Source: Arsenophonus sp052171275 | GTDB lineage: Bacteria > Pseudomonadota > Gammaproteobacteria > Enterobacterales > Enterobacteriaceae | Assembly (NCBI GenBank): GCA_052171275.1 | Contig: CM125795.1 | Span: forward strand, 372,001 to 436,000 | Direction of reading: 5' to 3' | Length of the DNA: 64,000 nt | Shown here: positions 13,290 through 22,515 of the stretch, in pieces | Numbering within the stretch: the stretch's first letter is position 1 | Layout of the letters: every line of letters starts with the position of its first letter | Made by a program: the position numbers and the translations under genes | Notes under the pieces: generated by a model | Database searches by the model: none | Seen by the model: the letters and a program-made list of their open reading frames with translations, nothing else | Told to the model about the DNA's origin: nothing

Positions 13290-13460
13290 TTGCATTATCA
13301 TCAATAATGATATTATTTAATTATTCTTTTAATAAATTAATTTTATTAGTTATTACTGCTTATTTATTTTACTTATATGCGATTGCTTATTTAAGCTTAA
13401 GTATTCTATTAATTTTGATAAGCTAGAATTTGAAATAAAGACAATTATCTTTTAAATACA
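13290..13460 (+). pseudogene. srkA: possible relic of srkA/rdoA (C-terminal part)
   Basis: An in-frame stretch around 13358-13395 reads YLFYLYAIAYL, similar in spacing to the VYYLAW region near the SrkA C-terminus. AGACAATTATCTTTT at 13439-13453 resembles codons for the RQT segment that follows. SrkA is a Thr/Ser kinase encoded next to dsbA in enterics, and this fragment lies just upstream of dsbA. Stops and indels make it non-functional. Assigned mostly from position; an unrelated hydrophobic fragment is possible. Confidence 0.25.
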
Positions 13461-13936
13461 TCATTTTTATTTTTTTAAAAATTTTATTTATCATACAAGT
13501 AATATTTTTTTTGAAAAGAAACCATTATATTTATTTAATAAAATTTAATTATTATAAGCTCATAACAAAGTTATAATATAAGAATTATATCTATGATTCT
13601 ATAAAAATATATTGAAATAATATCATTAATTTAAATTCTTACTAATAGTATCATATATTGGACTGAATATGCATATATTGATAATATACAATTATTATTA
13701 ACTATATCAATATGTAATATGTATTAGTTTTATTATTCATTATAAAATAATATTAGAATTCTAAAAATTAAATTTTTTAATATTATTATTTTTTAATAGT
13801 TAAAAAAGATGATTTAATTTAATAAATAATAGTTACTTTTTCTAAATAAATTTAAGTTAATAAACTTAATCTGGTAGCCTTTTATAACCAAATTTTAGGT
13901 ATTAAGAAATTAAAAATATTTTTGGAGAATAGTAAT
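13461..13936. other. non-coding region before dsbA
   Basis: No gene is supportable. The dsbA ribosome binding site GGAG lies at 13924-13927, nine bases before the ATG. No convincing promoter was found. Confidence 0.6.
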
Positions 13937-14557
13937 ATGAATAAATTTTTGATAGCTTTGATAGTAGTAGTGATATCTTATAATATTTATGCTTCCAATT
14001 ACACAGAAGGCACTGAATATATTACTTTACAAAAAAAAGTAGATAATACACTTCGTGTAGTAGAGTTTTTTTCTTTTTATTGCTATCACTGTTATCAATT
14101 TGAATTTATTGATCATATATCACAAACAGTAGCAAAAAATTTACCTAAAGATGTTAAGATTAAAAGATATCATGTTGATTTTTTAGGTATATTAGGACCT
14201 GAGCTAACAAAAGCTTGGGCAGTAGCAATGGTATTAAAAATTGAAGATAAAGTATCACAGTTTATATTTGAAGGTATTCAAAAAACAGAGTCAATAAATA
14301 CACCTGCTGATATTAAAGATATATTTATTGAGGTTGGTATTAAAAGCAAAGAATATGATATTACATTGAATAGTTTTATAGTTAAATCGTTAGTTGTAAA
14401 ACAACAAAAAGCAGTTAATGATTTTAGGTTACGTGGTGTACCAGCTATATTCGTTAACGGTAAATATATGATATGTAATAAAGGTATAAACGTTAAATAT
14501 ATGAATAATTATGCTAAAATTTATTCAGATGTTGTAAATTTCTTAATTAGTAAATAG
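13937..14557 (+). CDS. dsbA: periplasmic thiol:disulfide oxidoreductase DsbA
   Basis: DsbA introduces disulfide bonds into exported proteins in the periplasm. The protein is 206 residues (E. coli 208). I chose the ATG at 13937 because GGAG precedes it by nine bases and it gives a normal signal peptide: MNK, a hydrophobic core, then cleavage after about residue 19. A TTG 15 bases upstream overlaps the ribosome binding site and is unlikely. The thioredoxin fold is intact, with FFSFYC, the inserted helical domain (LTKAWAVAM) and the cis-proline loop RGVPAIFVNG. The active site reads C49-Y50-H51-C52, where DsbA normally has C-P-H-C. The codon is TAT, at least two changes from any Pro codon. An extra Cys follows GKYMI late in the protein. 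Such a change should alter redox potential but leaves both catalytic cysteines. Confidence 0.93.
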   Translation: MNKFLIALIVVVISYNIYASNYTEGTEYITLQKKVDNTLRVVEFFSFYCYHCYQFEFIDHISQTVAKNLPKDVKIKRYHVDFLGILGPELTKAWAVAMVLKIEDKVSQFIFEGIQKTESINTPADIKDIFIEVGIKSKEYDITLNSFIVKSLVVKQQKAVNDFRLRGVPAIFVNGKYMICNKGINVKYMNNYAKIYSDVVNFLISK

Positions 14558-14914
14558 TAATTTTTTATATTATTTTTAATAATTTCATATTATATAAGTA
14601 GTTTATATAATATTCTAATTAAATAATCAATTTTCATTTTAACATATTTATTTTAATAAAAAATAAATATAAAACAGAAACACGATACAAATTTTATTAA
14701 TAAAATTATAATTTAAATTTTATTTTTTGTATTTAATATGTTTATATATAAAATATAATCAATAAAAAATATTGATTATCTTATCAAGAAAATATCTTTG
14801 CACCATATATAATTAGTAGAAAAATGATAAATTGAAATAAATTTAAATAAAATATCTATTTATAACGAGAGAGATGTTTTATTATTATTAATTAATTTAA
14901 TAGTCATGAAAACT
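14558..14914. other. non-coding gap dsbA to polA
   Basis: In E. coli yihF and yihG lie here. Nothing recognisable remains in about 350 bp of AT-rich sequence. Confidence 0.6.
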
Positions 14915-15823
14915 ATGATAAAAATTAGAGAAAATTTATTAATCCTAGTTGATGGTTCTTCTTATCTTTATCGTGCGTATTATGCTTTTCCATCGTTAAT
15001 TAATAAATTAGGAGAACCAACAGGAGCTATTTATGGTGTTCTTAATATGCTCCGTAATTTAGTTATTCAATATAAACCTAGTCATATTGCGATAATATTT
15101 GATGCCAAAGGAAAAACATTTAGAGATGAATTATTTTATGAATATAAAGCTCAGCGAGCAAAGATACCAAATGACTTATACAAGCAAATAATACCGCTTT
15201 ATCAAATAGTTAAGGCGATTGGATTTCCTTTATTAGTTGTTCCTGATGTAGAAGCAGATGATGTAATAGGTACACTAGCTTTACAGGCTAGTAATAAAGG
15301 ATTACCTGTATTAATTAGTACGGAAGATAAAGATATGGCTCAGTTAGTAACTACTGATATTAAACTAATTAATACTATAACAAACACTATTTTAGGACCT
15401 ATGGATATCATTAATAAATATGGTATTTCTCCTAAGTTAATTATTGATTTCCTTGCATTAATGGGAGATTCTTCTGATAATATTCCTGGCATACCTGGTA
15501 TTGGAAAAAAAACAGCGTTAGCTTTATTAAGAGGTATTGGTGATCTTTCGACAATTTATAATAATTTATCAACAATTGCGACATTGGGATTTCCTAAAGC
15601 CAAAACATTAGCAGAAAAGATGATAAAATATAAAGAAATTGCTTTTTTATCTTATAAATTAGCGACAATTAAAACTAATGTTAATTTAACTAAAGATTAT
15701 AATGAATTAATTATAAAGTCTCCAGATATAAAAAAATTATATACACTTTTTAATCGTTACGAATTTAAGCGTTGGTTAATTTATTTACAAAACAATGGTT
15801 TGATTGATGAAAAAAATATATAA
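14915..15823 (+). CDS. polA: DNA polymerase I, 5' nuclease (flap endonuclease) domain as separate frame
   Basis: This frame encodes the N-terminal third of PolA, the 5'-3' exonuclease that removes RNA primers and flaps. The ATG at 14915 gives an N-terminus that aligns without gap to the E. coli one; an ATG nine bases upstream is also in frame. The metal ligands are all present: LVDGSSYLYR (D13), FDAKGKTFRDE, VEADDVIG, EDKDMAQL and GDSSDNIPG. The product is 302 residues and ends, after YEFKRW and a 14-residue tail, in TAA at 15821-15823. In E. coli the protein would continue into the Klenow region. Here that region lies in the next frame, overlapping by 17 nt at an A7 run. It could act as a stand-alone nuclease, or be fused by slippage at the A run. 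Confidence 0.92.
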   Translation: MIKIRENLLILVDGSSYLYRAYYAFPSLINKLGEPTGAIYGVLNMLRNLVIQYKPSHIAIIFDAKGKTFRDELFYEYKAQRAKIPNDLYKQIIPLYQIVKAIGFPLLVVPDVEADDVIGTLALQASNKGLPVLISTEDKDMAQLVTTDIKLINTITNTILGPMDIINKYGISPKLIIDFLALMGDSSDNIPGIPGIGKKTALALLRGIGDLSTIYNNLSTIATLGFPKAKTLAEKMIKYKEIAFLSYKLATIKTNVNLTKDYNELIIKSPDIKKLYTLFNRYEFKRWLIYLQNNGLIDEKNI

Positions 15824-17708
15824 ATTATCAACGATTATTTCTATTAATAATAACGATAGTTCTTTAAATAAAATATCTTCTAAAATTTTATCAAAAAAAT
15901 ACTATAAAATAATATTTACTAAAGCTGATTTAATTAAATTTGTCAAAAAATTATATTTATCTAAATGTTTTGCCTTTAATATTGAAACAGATAGCTTTGA
16001 TACGTTATCAACTAATCTAATTGGATTCTCTTTTGCCACTGAAAAAGGTAAAAGTGCTTATCTTCCGTTAGGACATAATTATCTTGACGCACCGAAACAA
16101 TTATCATTAGATGAAGTAATTACTGTGATAAAACCTATTTTAGTTGATGAAAATATTCAAAAAATTACTAAAAACTCAAAATTTAATTATGGTATAATGG
16201 CAAATTTTAACATTGATCTAAAAAACATGGTCTTTGATGTAATGTTGGAATCTTATATATTAAGTAATGCTAATGGAATTAAATATTCTGATAAATATGA
16301 TTTAACAAAAGGATACTTTAATCATAAAATTATATCATTTCAAGATATAAAAGTAAAAAGGAAAGATCAGTTAACATTTAATAAAATCAAACTTGAACAA
16401 GCATCAAATTATGCAGTTAAAAATGTAGATCTTATATTTTTTTTGCATAAAAAACTTTGGTCTAAACTTAAAGAAGAGCCTAAATTAAAACAAATTTTTC
16501 AACAGATAGAAATACCATTAATACAAGTGCTAGCACGTATAGAACGAGTTGGCGTACTTATTGATGCAAATAAACTTATTAAACAATCTAAGGAAATTTC
16601 AAACAAATTAATAGAAATTAAAAAAGAAGCATATGATATTTCTGATCAAGAATTTAATTTGGAATCAACTAAACAATTACAAGTTATTTTATTTGAAAAG
16701 TTTCAATTACCAGTTATAAATAAAACTTCTTCTGGATTACCATCTACTAATGAAGAAACTTTAAAAGAGCTAGCTTTTATTCATAAACTCCCACGAATCA
16801 TATTACAATATCGTAACTTATCAAAATTAAAATCTACTTATATTGATAAATTACAGATGATGATTCATCCAAAAACTAAACGAGTCCACACCTCATATTG
16901 TCAAACATCAACAACTACAGGCAGGCTATCTTCACGTAACCCTAATTTACAAAATATTCCAGTTAGAACTAACGAAGGACGTAGGATCAGACAAGCTTTT
17001 ATTGCTCGTAAAGGTTATAAAATTTTATCAGCTGATTATTCACAAATTGAATTACGTATTATGGCTCATTTTTCTCAAGATAAAGGATTACTTAATGCTT
17101 TTTCCGAAGGAAAAGATATTCATAAAGCAACAGCTTCAGAAGTTTTTTGTGTACTATTAAATGATGTTACTAGTGATCAGCGTCATATAGCAAAAACAAT
17201 TAATTTTGGTTTAATTTATGGTATGACTGCATTTGGATTGTCACATAAATTAAGAATTACCTTTAAAGAAGCAAAGCATTATATAGATTGTTATTTTGAT
17301 CGTTATCCAGGTGTTTTAAGTTATATACAACATGTAAGGAAACAAGCTACTAAGCAAGGATATATCGAAACGATAGAAGGACGTAAATTGTATTTGCCTA
17401 ATATCAACTCTTATAATATAATAAGACGTAAAGCATCAGAACGTCAAGCAATTAATGCATTAATTCAAGGGACAGCAGCTGATATTATAAAAAAAACAAT
17501 GATATTATTAGATAAATGGATTGAAACAGTTAAACCTGATATCTATATGCTAATGCAAGTACACGATGAATTAATATTTGAAGTAAAAGAATCTGCAATT
17601 GATTTTTCAAAACAAAAAATTCGATTGTTTATGGAACAAAGTATTCAATTAACTATCCCTCTTAAAGTTTATATTGGTGTTGGCAATAATTGGGATGAAG
17701 CACATTAA
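15807..17708 (+). CDS. polA: DNA polymerase I, Klenow part (inactive 3'-5' exo domain + polymerase)
   Basis: This 633-residue frame covers the proofreading-like domain (about residues 40-240) and the family A polymerase (about 240-633). Polymerase motifs are intact: motif A SADYSQIELRI, the O-helix RHIAKTINFGLIYG, and motif C MQVHDELIFEV. The C-terminus NNWDEAH matches E. coli. The 3'-5' exonuclease site is not intact: FDTETD has become FNIETD (AAT at 15978), KYDRGI has become KFNYGI (AAT at 16185), and YAAED has become YAVKN (AAT at 16422). So all three metal-binding Asp residues (E. coli D355, D424, D501) are Asn, while the Glu of motif I and the Tyr of motif III survive. The ATG at 15807 lies inside the end of the nuclease frame without a good Shine-Dalgarno sequence. 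Either translational coupling or slippage on AAAAAAA (15810-15816; loss of one A fuses the frames) could express it. Confidence 0.92.
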   Translation: MKKIYKLSTIISINNNDSSLNKISSKILSKKYYKIIFTKADLIKFVKKLYLSKCFAFNIETDSFDTLSTNLIGFSFATEKGKSAYLPLGHNYLDAPKQLSLDEVITVIKPILVDENIQKITKNSKFNYGIMANFNIDLKNMVFDVMLESYILSNANGIKYSDKYDLTKGYFNHKIISFQDIKVKRKDQLTFNKIKLEQASNYAVKNVDLIFFLHKKLWSKLKEEPKLKQIFQQIEIPLIQVLARIERVGVLIDANKLIKQSKEISNKLIEIKKEAYDISDQEFNLESTKQLQVILFEKFQLPVINKTSSGLPSTNEETLKELAFIHKLPRIILQYRNLSKLKSTYIDKLQMMIHPKTKRVHTSYCQTSTTTGRLSSRNPNLQNIPVRTNEGRRIRQAFIARKGYKILSADYSQIELRIMAHFSQDKGLLNAFSEGKDIHKATASEVFCVLLNDVTSDQRHIAKTINFGLIYGMTAFGLSHKLRITFKEAKHYIDCYFDRYPGVLSYIQHVRKQATKQGYIETIEGRKLYLPNINSYNIIRRKASERQAINALIQGTAADIIKKTMILLDKWIETVKPDIYMLMQVHDELIFEVKESAIDFSKQKIRLFMEQSIQLTIPLKVYIGVGNNWDEAH

Positions 17709-18046
17709 ATAATAAAATTTATTGAAAGAAATTTATATTTTATGTTTTTTGATAAAATTTTTTTAAATATTTAATTTTATTAATCATCAAATAAAATAAT
17801 GAGCAATAACTCAATCTATGATAAAAAATTCAAAATCTTTTAGGTAAAGTATTTTATTTCTGTAAATATATATAAATAATAAGCAATTGTCTAATTTAGT
17901 TTTTAATAAAATTATTATTTCATTAGAAAATAATATTTAAATTAAGTTTTATTAAAATAACAAAACAATTTTTTATTGTTTTAAATAACGTAAGGTAATT
18001 AATAAATGGTGTAAATAGATAAAGTTTTTAAAAAAATTTTATATAA
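17709..18046. other. non-coding gap polA to engB
   Basis: E. coli carries the small RNA gene spf (Spot 42) here. I looked for its conserved body and its strong GC-rich terminator and found neither. polA and engB converge on this gap. Confidence 0.6.
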
Positions 18047-18081
18047 AAAAATTAAATAATTAACTAAATTATTTAATTTTT
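18047..18081. terminator. convergent terminator between polA and engB
   Basis: A 15-bp perfect stem (AAAAATTAAATAATT at 18047-18061 with its complement at 18067-18081) has a 5-nt loop and A/T tails on both sides. It starts 37 bp beyond the engB stop and could end both convergent transcripts. The stem is purely A-T. Confidence 0.5.
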
Positions 18082-18117
18082 ATTTCTTAAAATTTAACAG
18101 TAAATAAAATATTATAA

Positions 18118-18756
18118 TCATTTATTATTTAAATTAATTATTTCAAAATAATGTTCATTAATCCATTTATCTAATTTAAGTTGTAATTTATTAACACCTA
18201 TTTTTTTAAATGAAGAAAATATTTCAACTTCTATATTACTATCTACTATTTTTAGTCTATTACGAACTTCTATAATTTGATTTTTTTGTTTATTAGAATT
18301 CACTATATCTGCTTTACTTAATAATACAAATATTTGTATATTACGTACCATAGACCATTCAATTATTTGAAGATCAATATCTTTTAATGGATGACGAATA
18401 TCCATTAATATAATCAATCCTCTTAAGCATTTTCTTTTTTGTAAATATTCAGTTAATCTTTTTTGCCATTGTCGTTTAAGTGATTTAGAGACTTTTGTAT
18501 AACCATATCCAGGTAAATCAACCAATTTAATATTTTTTGTTACTTCAAAAAGATTAATCAACTGAGTTCTACCAGGTATTTTACTAATATTAGCTAATTT
18601 TCTTTGTTGTGTTAGTGCATTTAATGCACTAGATTTGCCTGTGTTAGAATAACCATAAAAAGCAATTTCTATACCATGATCATCTGGTAGATGATGAATA
18701 TCAGATGAGCTTATGATAAATTTTGTTTGATGGTAATTATAGCTTTTGTTTTCTAT
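18118..18756 (-). CDS. engB: ribosome biogenesis GTPase EngB/YihA, no canonical start codon
   Basis: EngB (YsxC/YihA) is an essential TRAFAC GTPase acting in 50S assembly. The frame shows G1 GYSNTGKSS, a switch region KIPGRTQLINLFEV, G3 DLPGYGY, and the G4-like LLSKADI, ending 212 residues after the proposed start (E. coli 210). The N-terminus (NYHQTKFI, then SSDIHHLPDD) is still collinear with E. coli (NYQQTHFV), so selection has kept it. However, between the upstream stop (18823-18825) and the TTG at 18559-18561 there is no ATG, GTG, TTG or CTG in frame. That TTG lies after the P-loop and cannot give an active GTPase. AGAGAG (18763-18768) precedes two ATA codons (18754-18759) at the expected site, so I place the start at ATA 18754-18756, probably a mutated ATG. 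Translation may use AUA, or the gene may be failing. Confidence 0.85.
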   Translation of the reverse strand: MENKSYNYHQTKFIISSSDIHHLPDDHGIEIAFYGYSNTGKSSALNALTQQRKLANISKIPGRTQLINLFEVTKNIKLVDLPGYGYTKVSKSLKRQWQKRLTEYLQKRKCLRGLIILMDIRHPLKDIDLQIIEWSMVRNIQIFVLLSKADIVNSNKQKNQIIEVRNRLKIVDSNIEVEIFSSFKKIGVNKLQLKLDKWINEHYFEIINLNNK

Positions 18757-20379
18757 TATTTTCTCTCTGATTTTATAATATAAAATAAAATTATATTTAT
18801 AAGAAAATATGTAATTAAAGTACTATTAATATAGTACCATATGTAATATATAATATTATTATTTATTAAAAGTTTTTTATAAAATATTTAATATATAATA
18901 AAATATAAGATATGATTGAATAAATATTCAAAATTAAATATAACATAAAATATGTTATATATCATAATAATATGAGATAATATTCAATATAACTTTTTTT
19001 ATTCAAAAAAAATAAATAAATTTGATTACAAAAATACTCATTTTTATATAATTACTAATAATGGTAATTTAGATTTTAAATTATTTTTTTACTTTCTGTC
19101 GAATCCATGATAGTTTACTATTATGGACTTATTTAAGTTTTTAAATATATAAAAACTTAAAATTAATTTAATTAATAAAAATTATTTATCATGTTATTCA
19201 ATAATATTGTGATAATCAAATATTTTTATTAATAAAAATTAACAACTCTATATAAAAATTTACTCGTTAATTAAAAATAAAGTCATAATATATTATATAG
19301 ATTATCTTCATGAGAATAAATAATAATAAAAAATCAAATAATTAAAAATTGTATAAGTATCTATTTTAAAATGAAAATAACAAATTACTATTTATTATTG
19401 ATAATTTGATCTCATTTTGTTTTTAATAAAAAATTTTAACAAGAAAATTTCTTAACAAAAAATTAATTCTTTATTATAAATCTTTATACTTAGATTAAGT
19501 AATAAAATTATTTTATATCAATAAAAATAATTTAATTATAATAATAATTATTATTAAATTTGATCAATTTTTTAATTACTGTTAAATAATAGAATTCTTT
19601 TTTTATAAAAAAATAAAGTTCTATCAGTTTGTTAATTTAATATTATTTATATTTTTCTTAATAAAGAATAGTTATTTTAAAACACTATTATATAATTATT
19701 ATAAACTTAATATAAACATTATTAAATTTATAATAAAGATAAAAATTAATATATATATATATTGCTAAAAATAAATCAATATTGTGTATTTTATTGACTA
19801 ATAGTCTACTTCAATAATTAAAAGATTCTTTTTAAAAAAATCTTAATTTATATAAAAATATATATTTAAATTTTAGTAGTAGATACTACTTAAATATACG
19901 AAATTTTATTATGCAGTTTATAATAACTGATATTATTAATAATAAATTTTATCTAAAAATTAAACATATTATTGAAATTTGTAATAATTACAATCTTATT
20001 TATTATAATTATAAAATTTATTTGTTACAATATAACAATATATAATTATTAATTTCAATATAAATTATTTTAATTATTGTATAAAAACTATTATTATAAT
20101 GTTGTGATTTATGAAAATTATCTTAATAAAATAAGAATTATACTTATTAATGAGTTTTCAATGAAAATTAGTTGGATAATTATTATAATTTTAATAATTG
20201 ATAATCATGAATTTCATTTACCTATAATATTTATCAATATTTATGTTAATTAGATATCAATTTTATTATTAAACTCAATTATATAATAACTATCCCGGAA
20301 ATAAATATATTAGAGTACCTATACACTTAATTATTTAATCTGATCCATATACATCTAATAACTCTGTTATTTTATTAAG
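18757..20379. other. AT-rich non-coding region right of engB
   Basis: yihI and hemN occupy this position in E. coli. No trace that I would defend is visible. The sequence is stop-rich in all frames. Confidence 0.65.
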
Positions 20380-20740
20380 TACAGTTTCATATTTTACTAA
20401 AAAAATCCAAATTCTTGACACTTGTCTTATTTATAAAATAGATTAGTCAAGTTTTTTAGCGATTCCATTATTAATGTAAGAGAAGTAATTTATTGTAAGG
20501 TATTGGTAATTTATCATAAAAAATAATGGATCTTTAAAGAATTAAATCGTTCATTACTAGTTGCTAGTTATGATTATTTAGTTATTGATCCTAGAGCATT
20601 TTTAATTATTTTTAAGGTTACTATTTGGATATTATACTACGGATGATGTGTATTGATAAAATTATTGGTATTAGATAAAAACTATTTATTGATAAGTGTT
20701 CAATTTCATTTAGAAAGTATATTAAATAAATAAGTACATA
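20380..20740 (+). pseudogene. glnA: decayed glutamine synthetase gene (N-terminal part)
   Basis: Slightly higher G+C marks this patch in the desert. Reading with frameshifts gives a collinear series of matches to remembered E. coli GlnA: nucleotides near 20405 resemble codons for VKFVDLRF; GATTCC (20461) fits the IP of VTIPAH; ATGGATCTT (20526-20534) fits MFDGSS; TGG-x2-AAA-x2-AAT-x-TCA-x2-GTT fits GGWKGINESDMV; GTTATTGATCCT (20581-20592) reads VIDP, followed by TTAATTATT (LII, 20602-20610). GGTATTAGATA (20667) fits STGIAD, and CAATTTCATTTAG (20701) fits PEFFLFD. Roughly the first 135 of 469 codons are traceable. Stops and indels throughout mean no product. The orientation is opposite to that expected from E. 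coli order (glnA minus when engB is minus), so a local inversion may have preceded decay. Confidence 0.5.
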
Positions 20741-22002
20741 AATTATTAAATAATTTTATAAAAAATTAATTTATGATAAATTATATATTATTTTAATATT
20801 TATGTTCAATAAATTGGTATAATTATCAAGGTTTTAAAATAAGATTTATTTTATTTTTAATAAAATACTTTTTATTAGTATTAAAATAAGGAATAATCTA
20901 TTTTTAAATTAAAATTTAATAAAATTTATTATTAAAATAATAAAAATAATTACTATTAATATTAATTAATAAAGATAATTAAAAATATAAAAATAAGATT
21001 TTTATTATATAAATAAAAAAATACTTATTTAAATAAGTATTTTCTGACTAGATTAGCAATCTTAAAAAGATTTTTTTAAAATTAATAAAAGGATTATTTT
21101 TATTATTTATTTTAATATAGATTAATATTAGATTAATTTAATAATATTATAATTTTTTTAAAAATAATTATATAGTTAATTTTTTGATAAATATTTATTT
21201 TATTTTAAATTTTAAATATTATTTAATATTTTATTACTATCATCTATTATAAATTTATAATTGAAGTTTTACTTTAATAAAAGTAAATAAATATTTAATT
21301 AAAATAAAATACATAAAAAATATATATTTTTTATAAATTATTAATGGGTATCATAAATAACAATTTTTATATTTTATTAAAATTAGATTTTAATTTTCTA
21401 GTACTTTTGTTGTGTATCTAATAGTTTTGCGTGAAATGGTATACTATTTTATAATATTTCTTAACGAATTATTTTTAATTTGCATTACATTAGAAGGATT
21501 TGTTATTAGATTTTAAATAGTTTTACCAAACTTAATGATATTTTTTCAACATAGTTAATAATATATAATAAATCTAGATTATCAGCTTTTAAAAAAAATT
21601 ATTTGTAATAACTTTATCTATTGTTCTAATAATCAAATCAAAAATATCTAGATTTATTTTATTTAATTATTTAAATATTTTATGATTAATCTTATCGATT
21701 TCATAGATATCTTTAGCTTTTTTTAACAAAAACTATTCATTATTGTTATTTTTAAAATATTCTAAGTTAATCAATAAAATATATTTGATTTAGATAAAAA
21801 AGTATTATGTCTTTTTTCTTCGTATTTAATTGAAGCATTAACATAACATTTTAAAATAAAATAAAATATTCACTATTTTTCTATTTTCATGAATAAAAAT
21901 GTTTTTATTGGTATTTTGTATTTATAAATATTGGAGTTTGACAAAACCAACAAAATAATGTTGTATATATGTGCTTTCTAAAATCTATTCTTGTAATCCT
22001 CT

Positions 22003-22041
22003 AAATATTATTTATCTTTAATTTAAAGATAAATAATATTT
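22003..22041. repeat. 19-bp perfect inverted repeat
   Basis: Arms of 19 bp (left arm contains TATTATTTATCTTTAA) flank a single T. No gene lies nearby. Role unknown. Confidence 0.7.
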
Positions 22042-22380
22042 ATTAAGTTTACTTATCTTATGTATTTTAAATATTAAACAATAGTAATTTGTTTAATTTA
22101 ATAAAGTTAATATTAATTATAGATTATATTGATTTAAGAATTTTAATAATTAATAATTATAATTATATTATAAACATATTTACTATTTAGTAAAAAAATA
22201 AAATATCATATATATTCTTTCTAAATAGAAAAATCTTCTATAGAGTAAAACTTATATTTCAGTAATTAAAATAACTAATTTTATTTTATATTTAATAAAT
22301 ATTATTAGATAAAATATTTTATTTAAAAATCAAATTTAAATAATAATTAATTTAATTATACGTATAAAATATATTATATT

Positions 22381-22515
22381 ATATATATTTATTTTTTATA
22401 AAGTAAGTAATTAGAAGTTATTAATGTTATTAATATATATAAAATATATATTTATTTTTTATAAAGTAAGTAATTAGAAGTTATTAATGTTATTAATATA
22501 TATAAAATATATATT
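22381..22515. repeat. 63-bp perfect tandem duplication
   Basis: The stretch beginning TTTATTTTTTATAAAGTAAG at 22388 recurs without change at 22451, giving two adjacent 63-bp copies plus a partial third before divergence at about 22516. Perfect identity in unconstrained AT-rich DNA means the duplication is recent or is kept uniform by slippage. Nothing in the unit looks coding. Confidence 0.85.

Noticed and set aside
17709..18117. spf (Spot 42 RNA) between polA and engB
   Set aside because: Neither the conserved body nor the GC-rich terminator of Spot 42 is present.
18118..18561. EngB as a 5'-truncated 147-residue pseudogene starting at TTG
   Set aside because: The frame continues upstream with conserved P-loop and N-terminus, so the gene is full length; only the start codon is unusual.
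20405..20450. TTGACA near 20417 as a sigma-70 promoter
   Set aside because: It coincides with the glnA relic (codons for V-D-L) and no gene follows; chance match is simpler.
20560..20720. Relic of hemN in this interval, as expected from E. coli order
   Set aside because: Only a TTDD-like and an IDPR-like match could be forced, without collinearity; glnA fits far better along the whole interval.
21380..21960. Minus-strand protein-like fragments (for example around AKDIYEIDKI)
   Set aside because: Short, broken by stops and not assignable to a family; reported only as part of the desert.
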